Assembly (NCBI GenBank): GCA_033239005.1
Contig: BSQZ01000022.1
Location: 2,482,501 to 2,546,500 of the forward strand
Reading direction: 5' to 3'
DNA: 64,000 nt
Source of the DNA: Lamellibrachia satsuma
Taxonomy: Eukaryota > Annelida > Polychaeta > Sabellida > Siboglinidae
The notes beneath the pieces were generated by a model, which worked only from the letters and a program-made list of their open reading frames with translations, searched no databases and was not told the origin of the DNA. Positions within the stretch are counted from its first letter, which is position 1. Each line of letters starts with the position of its first letter. Below, piece after piece: positions 46,335-57,253 of this stretch. The position numbers and the translations under genes are program-made.

Positions 46335-48466
46335 AGAACTACTGTATACGTTGCTCCTACTTCCAGCCACATACTGGCTCCCGATATATTGCGTCCATCA
46401 TACAGTCCTCCTTCTTTCCTACCTCCAGCCACACCCTTACTCCTTACACATTGCCTGCACCATACTATCCTCTGTTATTCCTACGTACAGCCACATCCTG
46501 GCTCCTGACACATTGCGGCCACCATACTGTCCTCTGTTTCTCCTACCTCCAGCCACATCCTGACTCCTGATACATTGCGTCCATCATACAGTCCTCTGTC
46601 TCCCCTACATCCAGCCACATCTTGGCTCTGTACACATTGCATCCATCATACAGTCCTCTGTCTTTCCTACCTCCAGCCAAACCCTTGCTCCTTATACATT
46701 GCATCCACCAAACTCTCATCAGTTGCTCCTACCTCCAGCCACATCCTGACTCCTGATACAGTGCATCCATCATACATGCTCCGTCTCCCCTACCTCCAGC
46801 CACATCCTGGCTCCTGAAACATTACGTCCACCATACTGTCCTGTGTTGCCCCTACCTCCAGCCACATCCCTGCTCCTTAAACATTGCCTCCACCATACTA
46901 TCCTCTGTTGTTCCCACCTACAGCGTTCCTTATACATTGCGTCCACCATACTATCCTCTGTATCTCCTACCTCCAGCCACATCCTGACTCCTGATACATT
47001 GCGTCCGTCATACAGTCCTCTGTCTCCCCTACATCTAGCCACATCCTGGCTTTTTACACATTGCGTTCATCATACAGTCCTCTTTCTTTCCTACCTCGAG
47101 CCACACCCTTGCTCCTTATACACTGCGTCCACCATACTATCCTCTGTATCTCCTACCTCCAGCCACATCCGGGCTCTGTACACATTGCGTCCATCATACA
47201 GTCCTCTGTCTTTCCTAAATCCAGCCACACACTTGCTCCTTATACATTCCGTCCACCTACTGTCCTCAGTTGCTCCTACCTACAGCCACATGCTAACTCC
47301 TGATACATTGCGTCCATCATACAGTCCTCTGCCCCCCCCCCCCCACCTCCAGCCAAATCCTGACTCTTTACACATTGCATCCATCATACAGTCCTCCGTC
47401 TTTCCTACCTCCAGCCACACCCTTACTCCTTACACATTGCCTCCACCATACTATCCTCTGTTATTCCTACGTACAGCCACATCCTGGCTCCTAACACATT
47501 GCAGCCATCATACAGTCCCCTGTCTCTCCTACCTCCAACCAAATCCTGGCTCCTGATACATTGCGTCCACCATACTGTCCTCTGTTTCTCCTACCTCCAG
47601 CCACATCCTGACTCCTGATACATTGCGTCCATCATACAGTCCTCTGTCTCCCCTACCTCCAGTTACATCATGACTCTGTACACATTGCGTCCATCATACA
47701 GTCCTCTGTCTTTCCTACCTCCAACCAAACCCTTGCTCCTGATACATTGCGTCCATCATACAGTCCTCTGCCCCCCCCCCCCACCTCCAGCCAAATCCTG
47801 ACTCTTTACACATTGCATCCATCATACAGTCCTCCGTCTTTCCTACCTCCAGCCACACCCTTACTCCTTACACATTGCCTCCACCATACTATCCTCTGTT
47901 ATTCCTACGTACAGCCACATCCTGGCTCCTAACACATTGCAGCCATCATACAGTCCCCTGTCTCTCCTACCTCCAACCAAATCCTGGCTCCTGATACATT
48001 GCGTCCACCATACTGTCCTCTGTTTCTCCTACCTCCAGCCACATCCTGACTCCTGATACATTGCGTCCATCATACAGTCCTCTGTCTCCCCTACCTCCAG
48101 TTACATCATGACTCTGTACACATTGCGTCCATCATACAGTCCTCTGTCTTTCCTACCTCCAACCAAACCCTTGCTCCTTATACATTGCATCCACCATACT
48201 CTCCTCAGTTGCTCCTACCTCCAGCCACATCCTGACTCCTGATACAGTGCATCCATCATACAGGCTCCGTCTCCCCTACCTCCAGCCACATTGCGTCCAC
48301 CATACTGTCCTCTGTTGGCCCTACCTCCAGCCACATCTCTGTACCTTACACATTGCCTCCGCCATGAAGTCCTCTGTCTCTCCTACCTTCAACCACATCC
48401 TGGCTCCTTATACATTGCGTCCATCATACAGTCCTCTGTTTCTCCTACCTCCAACCGCGTCCTTGT
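46335..48466. repeat. About 60-bp minisatellite, about 35 copies
   Basis: Unit 'cctacctccagccacatcct' plus 'gatacattgcgtccatcata' plus 'cagtcctctgtct', of 58-62 bp with many variants. A higher-order block of about 440 bp, marked by a poly(C) run, occurs at about 47325 and again at about 47765. Frames on both strands are artefacts of the repetition. Confidence 0.96.
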
Positions 48467-48866
48467 AGGACTTATGGGTAAATTATAGGAGGTATGGGTA
48501 AATTGTAGGAATTATAGGTAAACTGTAGGAGTTATGGGTAAACTATAGGAGGTATGGTAAATTGTAGTTATAGGTAAACTGTATGAATTATGGGTAAACT
48601 GTAGGAGGTATGGGTAATTGTAGGTCTTATAGGTAAACTGTTGGACGTATGGGTAAATTGTAGTTATAGGTAAATTGTATGAATTATGGGTAAACTGTAG
48701 GAGGTGTGGGTAAATTGTAGGACTTGTGGGTAAACAATAGGAGGTATGGGTAAATTGCAGGAATTATGGATAAACTGTAGGAGTTAAGGGTAAACTGCAG
48801 GAATTATGGGTAAACTGTAGGAGTTAAGGGTAAACTGTAGGAATTATGGGTAAACTGTAGGAAATA
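48467..48866. repeat. About 20-bp minisatellite, about 20 copies
   Basis: Imperfect units of 'gtaggaattatgggtaaact'. Confidence 0.95.
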
Positions 48867-48883
48867 TCTATATATACAATTAT

Positions 48884-49085
48884 TCACACACGTGACCTCT
48901 GTCGTGGTGTAAAAACCCACAAGTCAGCCATTATTCACACACGTGACCTCTGTCGTGGTGTAAAAACCCACAAGTCAGCCATTATTCACACACACGTGAC
49001 CTCTGTCGTGGTGTAAAAACCCACAAGTCAGCCATTATTCATACACGTGACCTCTGTCGTGGTGTAAAAACCCACAGGTCAGTCA
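48884..49085. repeat. 52-bp minisatellite, 4 copies
   Basis: Four near-identical units with 'cacgtgacctctgtcgtggt' and 'gtaaaaacccacaagtcagc'. Confidence 0.96.
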
Positions 49086-49431
49086 TCATCATCAACTTAT
49101 ATATAGAGAAGCCTGTCTTTTCATATCAGTATATATATATTTCATAGACAATGTATTCTATTGAATAAAATAGTCAAAATGGAATGGAACGTGTTGTACC
49201 TTCATTATTCGCACGACTGACACCCCTCTTCACGAAAGGGAAACCCGTAGTCGATTATGATGGACATAGTGGACAATGAGGTCCCGTGCAGCCGCACTGG
49301 CCACCAGGGGGCGGTACTACCGTACCGGCACCTAGTATCACATGCGAAAACGAGGCACGGCCTGTTTGCGCGTGAATGTCCGGTCAATTATTCGCTTCGT
49401 CGCACATGAATATCATCGAGTAAGTGTTACA

Positions 49432-51154
49432 ATGCCTACAAGGTGTTCGGTACCCGAGTGTTCTCGTCGGGGAGGCCACCAGTTCCCAGCTGACAGAGAG
49501 CTAAGGAATAAGTGGGTTCATGCCATTCGACGAGCTGCTGACAAGAGAGGGTCGCGCTGGACTCCGAAGCCATATATGGTCGTATGCTACAGTCACTTTT
49601 CCACCAGCGATTACATACAAGACAACGAGACAGTGCACGGTAAATATTAATTTTATTATGCGTACGTAGTCAAATAATGAAAGTAGTAACAATGTGTATA
49701 ATGAATTATAAATCGATAAGCCATACCAAGTCCAAGGATCAAGACCTTGACAGGTCATGACGTTACACTATATATGGCATTAACCTCGTTATTAACCATG
49801 ATTAATATGGCAGGGCCAATGGTAGGTATAGTCACTGAACAGTCAGTTATGATTATTTTTGCAAATGTCATCCTAGAAATCTGGCTAGATATGTTTTAGG
49901 TTATGTCTATCATATAATATAACTATATGTGCTCACATATATACTAAATGTGTATTCACATCTCACACAAAAACATGTGGTATGTTTTCAGGCACCCCAC
50001 GCACACGTCGTACATTACGAAAAAATGCTGTGCCATCAATATTTCACTGGGTTCAAGAACCATCCGACTGTTCAAAGAAACGGACAGCACGAGCGAAACT
50101 TCGCATGTTCGTAAAAGAAGAGCCACTGCCAGCATTTGACCCCAACCTAGACGTGCAGGAAGTAGTGACTGACGACAACCCCATCTCTGTTGAAGAGGAA
50201 GCTGCTGCATCCTCTTCTGTGCCAGTGGATGAAGCCAGTCAAACACCACACTACTCAAAGCTGTCCATCGAGGAATTGATGAGCAATTCCAAGATGCTGC
50301 AATACTACACTGGTCTGGATGACTACCGTCATTTCCAGTACGTGCTTCAGAGTCTTGGCCCGGCAGCTCATCACCTGGAGTACCGATGGAGAACACCTCA
50401 GAAAACGTCAGTTGAGAATCAACTACTGCTAACGCTGATCAAGCTTCGGCAACACACGCCTAACCAAGAACTTGCGTTCTGGTTCAGCATTTCAGAGTTC
50501 AGCATTGGCAACATCTTTGTTACGTGGATAAACTTTATGTATTGTTCCTGGAAGGAACTGGACATTTGGCCAACTAAAGAACTGGTAAACGCTTACATGC
50601 CAAGTGACTTTAAGGGGCTGTATGCAAGCACCCGGGTAATTGTTGATGGTGTGGAAGTACCAATAAAAAAACCAGGAAAACCAACAGCACAGCAAGTAAC
50701 GTACTCCAGCTATAAGAACAGAAACACTCTGAAAGCACTGATAGGCATCACACCAGGAGGACTAACGTCGTACATTTCAGCGGCGTATGGAGGATCTGCC
50801 AGTGATCGCATTCTGGTGGAGCGAGGAGACTTGCCACAGAAATGCGATCCTGGTGATTCAATCATGTCCGACAAAGGCTTCAATGTGCAGGATATTTTCG
50901 CCCCATTCAACATTCAGGTCAACATTCCAACTATTCTGAGGAAGAAAAATCAACTGTCCACAAAAGCCATTATCAATGACAGGAAAATTGCATGCAAGCG
51001 GGTGCATGTTGAGCGGGTCATTGGCCTTGCAAAGACCTACAAGATCTTAACTTCACCCCTGAATGAAGTTGAAACAATTTTGGGCTCACGCATCATTTTT
51101 GTCTGTTTCATGCTGGGCAATCACCGTGCATGCATTGTTTCTAAAACGGCATAA
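49432..51154 (+). CDS. THAP-domain DDE transposase
   Basis: join(49432..49639, 49992..51154), 456 residues, phase-1 intron with GTAAAT donor and ttttcag acceptor. Residues 1-70 form a THAP zinc finger: C5, C10, then VVCYSH with the C-x2-H pair, ending near DYI. A linker rich in acidic residues follows, then a helix-turn-helix-like region (SVENQLLLTLIKLRQ; ISEFSIGNIFVTW), then the DDE nuclease with D288 in VIVDGVEVPI, D363 in SDKGF and E410 in HVERVIG. All three acidic residues are present and there is no internal stop, so the enzyme may be functional. It would bind the terminal repeats through the THAP finger and cut and paste the element. Confidence 0.9.
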
Positions 51155-51215
51155 AACCGAACATCATGACCAAATCTATGGTTAAAAAGTATCTTTATTA
51201 AGCATAGCGGACTGC

Positions 51216-52216
51216 TCAAGGCAGTGACCTTCTAAAATAAATGGCAACACTTAACTGTCACACTTTGTGCTTTATCGATGGTATATGAATAATTATCTAC
51301 ATATTTTACATTACATGTTTTAAATAAATTGTTTCAACTACCTGTCATCATACAGTTCTCTTGCTTTTCGGTTGAGGCATATTCCTAATGGATGAAGAAA
51401 CTGGTCGACAGTGTGAGATGATATAGGTGGCAGAATAGTGTTCCCTGTTACATCTCTGTAGCTGGTTGCAGGGGGTACGGACATTCGCCAGTCATCGTCA
51501 TGGTTGAGATCACTGGTAGTACAACCAAAGTTGCTGTTCCGGTCATATGCCTCCAATCTGTAAATATGTAGTGTAAATTGTACTAGAGGCACTACAATCA
51601 TCAAGGAAAACATTAACACTGGTAGTACCCAGTTGCACATTTTATAGGATATTTAATATAATGGTATTTTGTTAATTATACTAGATGTTTGCATGACACA
51701 TACATTCACTCATACAAGACAAGCCAACGCACATGAGCATAAACAATCTATTCTCAAACCTGGCTTGAGTACACACTCGGCACACGTTCAAACCTACTCA
51801 CTAAAGACTACAAGCTTGATTTCCCAAGATAATGGCACGGATTGTGTGTATTCACTAAATGCGCTATCAGCGTCTATTTAGACTAGCCACTCTGGCTCAA
51901 TGCCAATTTCGTAACCTTACGTAATCAAACCCGAGGCTGAGCTATTCACTCGACTGATACTTTTGTCCTTTACTAGTCGGTACTGCATACCCAATTAATG
52001 GAACTCGCTGCTACTCAACAGGCCATTTAAAATAAATTATTCCAAATTCAGTGTCCGCATAAATATGTTTGATTGAATAATTCCATGTTATCCTATTATC
52101 GTTCATCGTGCGACTTACCGTTCAATCAACTCCTTTTTGCGGCCTGATCGTTTGGCCCCTCGCTTTTCAAGTTCTTGTCGTAGTACTGGCAGCGTTAGAC
52201 GATCGTACTTTCCCAT
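51216..52216 (-). CDS. Small SAP-domain protein of the THAP transposon
   Basis: Minus strand exons 52216..52119, 51557..51342, 51231..51216, 109 residues, phases 2 and 2 consistent. Donors GTAAGT and GTAGTT, acceptors ending tttacag and attttag. Residues 7-34 (LTLPVLRQELEKRGAKRSGR then KKELIERL) fit a SAP helix-extended-helix DNA-binding domain. The rest is not recognised (DWRMSVPPATSYRDV; SSHTVDQFLHPLG). AATAAA lies 12 bp after the stop. It converges on the transposase and probably helps target or bind DNA. Autonomous ISL2EU elements often pair the transposase with a larger YqaJ protein; only a SAP-bearing N-terminus remains here, or this is a true short form. Confidence 0.75.
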
Positions 52217-52384
52217 TACGATATAAAATAAAATAACTGAAAGACGCGTAAATCACTATTTAAAATTCACGCGCAAGAACAATACTACGGAAACGTGGGA
52301 TAACTCCGTGAGGCTAGTGCCGGTACGGTAGTGGCGCCACGTAGTGGGAAACAGTGCTCGCCTCCTCATACTAAGTGTCCAAGT

Positions 52385-52735
52385 TAGGAACGCCTGTGAT
52401 TGGTCAATACTACCCATGTTAGGTTATTCGTGATTGGTCAATAGTACCCATGTTAGGAACGCCCCTTTTTAGTAATTGACCAATAGGAATCAAGCTAGGA
52501 ACGTCTCTCATCGGTGATTGGACAATAGTAGCCATGTTAATTAGTAATTGACCAATAGGAACGTCTCCTATTAATGATTGACATCTTATCCACCTCGCAC
52601 CCACTATATAGATGTACTGAGAGTCCATAGTACCCATGTTAGGTTATTCGTGATTGGTCAATAGTACCCATGTTAATTAGTAATTGACCAATAGGAATCA
52701 AGCTAGGAACGTCTCTTATTGCTGATTGGTCAATA
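52385..52735. repeat. Short interspersed CCAAT-like repeats
   Basis: Several direct and inverted copies of 'gtgattggtcaatagtaccc', 'atgttaggaacg' and 'taattgaccaatagga' in 350 bp. The words are ordered irregularly, so this looks like a decayed tandem array next to the transposon. Confidence 0.75.
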
Positions 52736-54905
52736 TGGAGACGTTTACCACCATGTGATATGTGTGGAGACATTTAACCCTGTGTGATATGTATGGAGAC
52801 ATTTGACACCATGTGACATGCGTGTAGACATTTACCACTGTGTGATATGCATGGAAATATTTACCACTGTGTGATATGTACGGAGACATTTTACACCATG
52901 TGATATGCATGGATACATTGACCGTCATGTAACATGCATGGTGACATTGACCACCATATGATATGCATGGAGACATTGACTACCATGTGACATGCATGGA
53001 GACATTGACTATCATGTGACATGTATGGAGACATTGACCGCCATGTGTCATGTATCGAGAAATTGACCGTCATGTGTCATGTATGGAGACATTTACCGCT
53101 GTGTTATATGTATGGAGACATGTACCACCATGTGATATGTGTGGAGACATTTACGCCTGTGTGATATGTATGGAGACATTTGACATCATGTGATATGCGT
53201 GGAGACATTGACCGTCATGTGACATGCATGGAGACATTTACCACTGTGTGATATGTATGCAGACATTGACCGTCATATGGTATACATGGAGACATTGACC
53301 ACCATGTGACATGCATGGAGACATCGACTGCTATGTGACATGTATGGAGACATTTACTGCTGTGTGATATGTATGGAGACGTTCACCACCATGTGATATG
53401 TGTGGAGACATTTACCCCTGTGTGATATATATGGAGACATTTGACGCCATGTGGTATGCATGAAGACATTGACTACCATGTGACGTGCCTGGAGACATTG
53501 ACCGTCATGTGACATGCATGGAGACATTTCGACTGCTATGTGACATGTATGGAGACATTTACTGCTGTGTGATATGTATGGAGACGTTCACCACCATGTG
53601 ATATGTGTGGAGACATTTACCCCTGTGTGATATATATGGAGACATTTGACGCCATGTGGTATGCATGAAGACATTGACTACCATGTGACGTGCCTGGAGA
53701 CATTGACCGTCATGTGACATGCATGGAGACATTTACCGCTGTGTGATATGTATGGAGACATTTGACACCATGTGACATGCGTGGAGACATTGACCACAAT
53801 GTGACATGCATGGAGACATCGACTGCTATGTGACACGTATGGAGACATTTACAACTGTGTGATATGTATGGAGACGTTCACCACCATGTGATATGTGTGG
53901 AGACATTTACCCCTGTGTGATATATATGGAGACATTTGACGCCATGTGGTATGCATGAAGACATTGACTACCATGTGACGTGCCTGGAGACATTGACCGT
54001 CATGTGACATGCATGGAGACATTTACCGCTGTGTGATATGTATGGAGACATTTGACACCATGTGACATGCGTGGAGACATTGACCACAATGTGACATGCA
54101 TGGAGACATCGACTGCTATGTGACACGTATGGAGACATTTACAACTGTGTGATATGTATGGAGACGTTTACCACAATGTGATATGTGTGGAGACATTTAA
54201 CCCTGTGTGATATGTATGGAGACATTTGACACCATGTGATATGCGTGTATACATTGACCCTCATGTGACATGCGTGTAGACATTTACCACTGTGTGATAT
54301 GCATGGAGACATTTTCCACTGTGTGATATGTACGGAGACATTTTACACCATGTGATATGCATGGATACATTGACCGTCATGTAACATGCATGGTGACATT
54401 GACCAACATATGATATGCATGGAGACATTGACTACCATGTGACATGCATGGAGACATTGACCGCCATGTGTCATGTATCGAGAAATTGACCGTCATGTGT
54501 CATGTATGGAGACATTTACCACTGTGTGATATGTATGGAGACATTTACCACCATGTGATATGTGTGGAGACATTTACGCCTGTGTGATATGTATGTAGAC
54601 ATTTGACATCATGTGATATGCGTGGAGACATTGACCGTCATGTGACATGCATGGAGACATTTACCACTGTGTTATATGTATGCAGACATTGACCGTCATA
54701 TGGTATGCATGGAGACATTGACCACCATGTGACATGCATGGAGACATCGACTGCTATGTGACATGTATGGAGACATTTACTGCTGTGTGATATGTATGGA
54801 GACGTTCACCACCATGTGATATGTGTGGAGACATTGACCCCTGTGTGATATATATATGGAGACATTTGACACCATGTGGTATGCATGACGACATTGACTG
54901 TACAT
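52736..54905. repeat. 31-bp minisatellite, about 70 copies
   Basis: Units of 'atgtatggagacatttgaca' plus 'ccatgtgat', 29-32 bp. Higher-order duplication is clear: the block beginning 'gttcaccaccatgtgatatg' recurs at 53381, 53586 and 53876, and sequence at 53820 recurs at 54110 (290 bp). Confidence 0.97.
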
Positions 54906-55092
54906 GTGAGGAACCTTACATAGCACCAACTTAGCGATCTCCATCCTGCTTTGCTGTTTCTCACCATCTCAGCATACATTTATTTATTTTATGACACTGT
55001 CTCCAGCCTGCCTTGCTTCTTCTCAGCATCTCAGCAAATATTTCTGCACTTTATGACACTGTCTCTAGCCTGCCTTGCTCTGTCTCACCATG

Positions 55093-55449
55093 TCATACAC
55101 TGTCACACGCAACTTGAAACAGGTGTTGTATTCTTGCTAGTGACACCCCTCTACATATGGACAAGCTCCATAGAGTAGTAGTGCTGCTGCCGCTGCTGCC
55201 GCTGCTGCTGCTTATGGTCATAGCTGTTTCGCTGCTTACGCTAATAACCGCATCTTTATTTTCCTCGTCTGTTATACACAGAGTCGGTTCGGTAGAGGAA
55301 GTGATGGATGGTGTGGATGGTAACAGATTACGTTGTTCATACGAGTCTAACCACTGCTGTACCTTTTTATTCATGGTATTTTCCCAGTCCCGTATCTTTT
55401 CATTGCTGTTGTCAGAGCTGGTGGCGATGGCATTCTCTTTGTCTTCCTC
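55093..55449 (-). CDS. Possible readthrough extension of the RPA-like gene
   Basis: Directly after the UAG of the RPA1-like gene the same frame stays open for 118 codons before a stop at 55093. It begins EEDKENAIATSSDNSNEKIR; an internal ATG at 55374 could alternatively start a separate 93-residue protein. The stretch is polar, rich in serine and acidic residues, with a helix-like MNKKVQQWLDSYEQ. No domain recognised. It could be a C-terminal tail reached by readthrough, a separate small gene, or 3' UTR. Confidence 0.4.
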   Translation of the reverse strand, partial: EEDKENAIATSSDNSNEKIRDWENTMNKKVQQWLDSYEQRNLLPSTPSITSSTEPTLCITDEENKDAVISVSSETAMTISSSSGSSGSSTTTLWSLSICRGVSLARIQHLFQVACDSV

Positions 55450-55465
55450 CTACAAAGAGAATGCC
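55429..55465 (-). other. Perfect 14-bp hairpin across the UAG stop
   Basis: Arms 55429-55442 and 55452-55465 (ggcattctctttgt / acaaagagaatgcc) are exact inverted copies around a 9-nt loop. In the mRNA the UAG stop straddles the end of the 5' arm and the loop. See the finding on recoding. Confidence 0.9.
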
Positions 55466-55953
55466 TCGTCAAGAATTTCCAACTCTGACGCAATGTAGTT
55501 TACGTACTCCTTGTTGACACGCTTTTTAATGGTCGCTCTGACACGGACCCCCCTCAACACAGACAGGGCAGCCACCCGTTCGTCTTCTGACTTCATTGCA
55601 ACGTACTGGTTCGCGGTGAAGCCAAGGATTTTAACTGCCAGCGTATCAAATACGCTAGCCCAACATTCACTGCCTATGCTGTCCCTCAGGAGGACACGCA
55701 GGTTGAATCTATACGTCGGAGACCGCTGCCATTTGTGTGTCGAACAATAGTAGCCCTTACTGGTACTACGCTGGACTCCTACGGAACACTCTGAGCATGC
55801 CAGATATACTACATATCTCTCCTGCCGTGCGGTAGACACTATGGTTAACGGTGTTGGAAACTTGTATGTTCCATCGCTTACCTCCGACTGCAAACGCGTC
55901 AGGTTCATCATGTGCTCGTCATCGAAGAGCTGCTGTTGTGCGGCGGCGGCCAT
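55450..55953 (-). CDS. RPA1-like single-stranded-DNA-binding OB fold with zinc site
   Basis: 167 residues from ATG 55953, intronless. YVVYLACSECSVGVQ, then GYYCSTHKWQRSPTYRFNLR, VLLRDSIGSECWASVFDTLA and LGFTANQY follow the order of the C-terminal DNA-binding domain of RPA70, in which a zinc ribbon sits between the first strands. The zinc ligands would be C-x2-C and C-x2-H; RPA70 has four cysteines. Cellular RPA1 is over 600 residues, so this is a stand-alone domain like those carried by some Helitrons and other replicative elements. The start at 55953 was chosen because a TATA box lies 86-93 bp upstream, making the longer upstream open frame non-transcribed. Confidence 0.75.
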   Translation of the reverse strand: MAAAAQQQLFDDEHMMNLTRLQSEVSDGTYKFPTPLTIVSTARQERYVVYLACSECSVGVQRSTSKGYYCSTHKWQRSPTYRFNLRVLLRDSIGSECWASVFDTLAVKILGFTANQYVAMKSEDERVAALSVLRGVRVRATIKKRVNKEYVNYIASELEILDEAFSL

Positions 55954-56038
55954 CTTGCTTCGGTAGAGTGAGAGAGAGACTGTCGAGTGAGTGAATCGCT
56001 GCGAGAATCGTGTTATGACAGTTGCAGCTACGGGTCCC

Positions 56039-56046
56039 TTATATAG
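56039..56046 (-). promoter_or_regulatory. TATA box of RPA-like gene
   Basis: TATATAAG on the minus strand, 86 bp before the ATG at 55953 and within 110 bp of the end of the NADAR gene. Confidence 0.65.
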
Positions 56047-56146
56047 CGGGCCGGTTGCATGGCGCGTCTGTGTTATATTTACCAGCTGGCCCTCTGGTAT
56101 GTATTGCGCAATCACCGCGCATTCCTATCACTGTGCGCGCCAGACT

Positions 56147-56614
56147 TTATGGCGCCTGTTTTTTTCGAATGAACTCGCGGCAATTCACGAGTATCTGGCC
56201 CAACACGTTCTGTCCACGCTGTCCAGTGTAAGTGGACATGCTCCAGTATCCCTCCCTACTTCTCACATTTTCCATTAACGGCGCTGGATATGTTTCTAAT
56301 AATAGTTTGCGTAATGTCGTGTCGCGAAATTTAATAGCAACTAACGCTCTCATTACATATCGTCTCTGTTTGTTCCACTGCGCGCGTAACTCCTGTTTCT
56401 CTCGGATGGTCTTGCTTAGATATTTCGCCTGTAGTCCGGTTCTTGTGGCAAGCATTTTCTGCGCCGTGTCGACATCTCCATAAAATATGCATTTCCTGTA
56501 CTGGTATGCAGCTTCAACTGTGTTAAAAACATGACCCCATGCATGTATCCTACATGCGTAGAAATTGGATACAAACGAGGTTTCTCCGCGGAAGTATATA
56601 GCAGGAGGAGTCAT
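56147..56614 (-). CDS. NADAR-domain (YbiA-like) protein
   Basis: 155 residues from ATG 56614, intronless. AIYFRGETSFVSNFYACRI, then FNTVEAAYQYRKCIF, MLATRTGLQAKYLSKTIREK, RALVAIKFRDTTLRKLLLET, and the C-terminal GYWSMSTYTGQRGQNVLGQI are the successive motifs of the NADAR/YbiA family (normally 140-190 residues). Known members are N-glycosidases acting on riboflavin intermediates or on ADP-ribosylated nucleic acid. The glutamate in TVEAAYQ and the final W...G-x-N-x-LG motif, both expected in the active site, are present. An ATG 60 nt further upstream lies at the TATA box and is unlikely to be used. Scattered in bacteria, phages and large DNA viruses; unusual in an animal intronless cluster. Confidence 0.85.
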   Translation of the reverse strand: MTPPAIYFRGETSFVSNFYACRIHAWGHVFNTVEAAYQYRKCIFYGDVDTAQKMLATRTGLQAKYLSKTIREKQELRAQWNKQRRYVMRALVAIKFRDTTLRKLLLETYPAPLMENVRSREGYWSMSTYTGQRGQNVLGQILVNCREFIRKKQAP

Positions 56615-56648
56615 TCTGATTTTATGCTGTTTAATGTTACATGCACTG

Positions 56649-56659
56649 TATTTATATAC
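56649..56659 (-). promoter_or_regulatory. TATA box of NADAR gene
   Basis: GTATATAAATA on the minus strand about 35-45 bp before the ATG, implying a very short leader of roughly 10 nt. Confidence 0.6.
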
Positions 56660-56660
56660 A

Positions 56661-56720
56661 TAAAATGCATGCATAAATTAATGCATGCATATATAAATTA
56701 ATGCATATGCATTAATGTCC
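56661..56720. repeat. ATGCAT-rich palindromic segment
   Basis: A run of ATGCAT/TTAAT words including the exact 20-bp palindrome ATTAATGCATATGCATTAAT at 56697-56716, in the space between two divergent genes. Confidence 0.8.
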
Positions 56721-56759
56721 ACCAGTTTCCATGCAGCAATAACTTCCATAAGTACATGG

Positions 56760-56970
56760 TGTTTTTATGCGTGATAAATGAGTTTTCGGATTCAGCGTTA
56801 GTTAGTTGACAAGCTTATCGAGGGAGGAGTTGTTTACTGTTTCGTGCAGAATGTCTGGAATCGATACAACGTTGGTTGAGAACTGGTTGACTTTGTTTTT
56901 TACACGTGATAAATGAGATTTTGCTTTCAGCATCGATTCTCTGACACTTCTGTGACAGACTTATCGAACA
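56760..56970. repeat. Imperfect direct duplication in divergent promoter region
   Basis: 'gtgataaatgag' followed by 'ttatcga' occurs at about 56771 and again at about 56907, spaced about 137 bp. Upstream of the plus-strand orphan gene, so it may be promoter-proximal control DNA. Confidence 0.5.
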
Positions 56971-57147
56971 TGTTTTTCGTTGTGAAGGATGACTTATTGT
57001 TCTAGCGGATTTGGGAGTTGATTATTAGCATTCCAGTTTAATAATAATTTTATTATGGGTGTTTTCTAACATAACTTTCTGACTTTGATGGATTTGTTAT
57101 TGTGTTATAGCAGCTTATGTCAGCTGTCTGCATTGTTTAGCGTTTCC

Positions 57148-57155
57148 TATATAAA
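57148..57155 (+). promoter_or_regulatory. TATA box of orphan gene
   Basis: TATATAAA 99 bp before the ATG at 57254. Confidence 0.6.
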
Positions 57156-57253
57156 GCCGTCCTCAGACAAGGTATTTCTTTATACACTTACCGCCATTCT
57201 GCAACCGTCGTTCTGCTGCTGCTGCCGCTGTCGTTGCCTCTGACGTCATCACG

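Larger units (their letters stand above)
49294..52357. mobile_element. THAP/DDE DNA transposon (ISL2EU/Harbinger-like) with TIRs
   Basis: About 3.06 kb. The left end at 49294-49335 and the right end at 52313-52357 are inverted copies sharing 'actaccgtaccggcac' exactly and flanking bases imperfectly. Inside are two convergent genes: a THAP+DDE_4 transposase (+) and a SAP-domain protein (-). Both frames are intact. The exact outermost base and the target duplication could not be settled by eye. THAP plus an IS5/Harbinger-type DDE is known from the ISL2EU group; the usual YqaJ-type second gene is not seen. Confidence 0.82.

Noticed and set aside
46351..48488. Several frames resembling a repeat protein
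   Set aside because: 60-bp array with variable spacing; frames do not persist and show no composition of a real protein.
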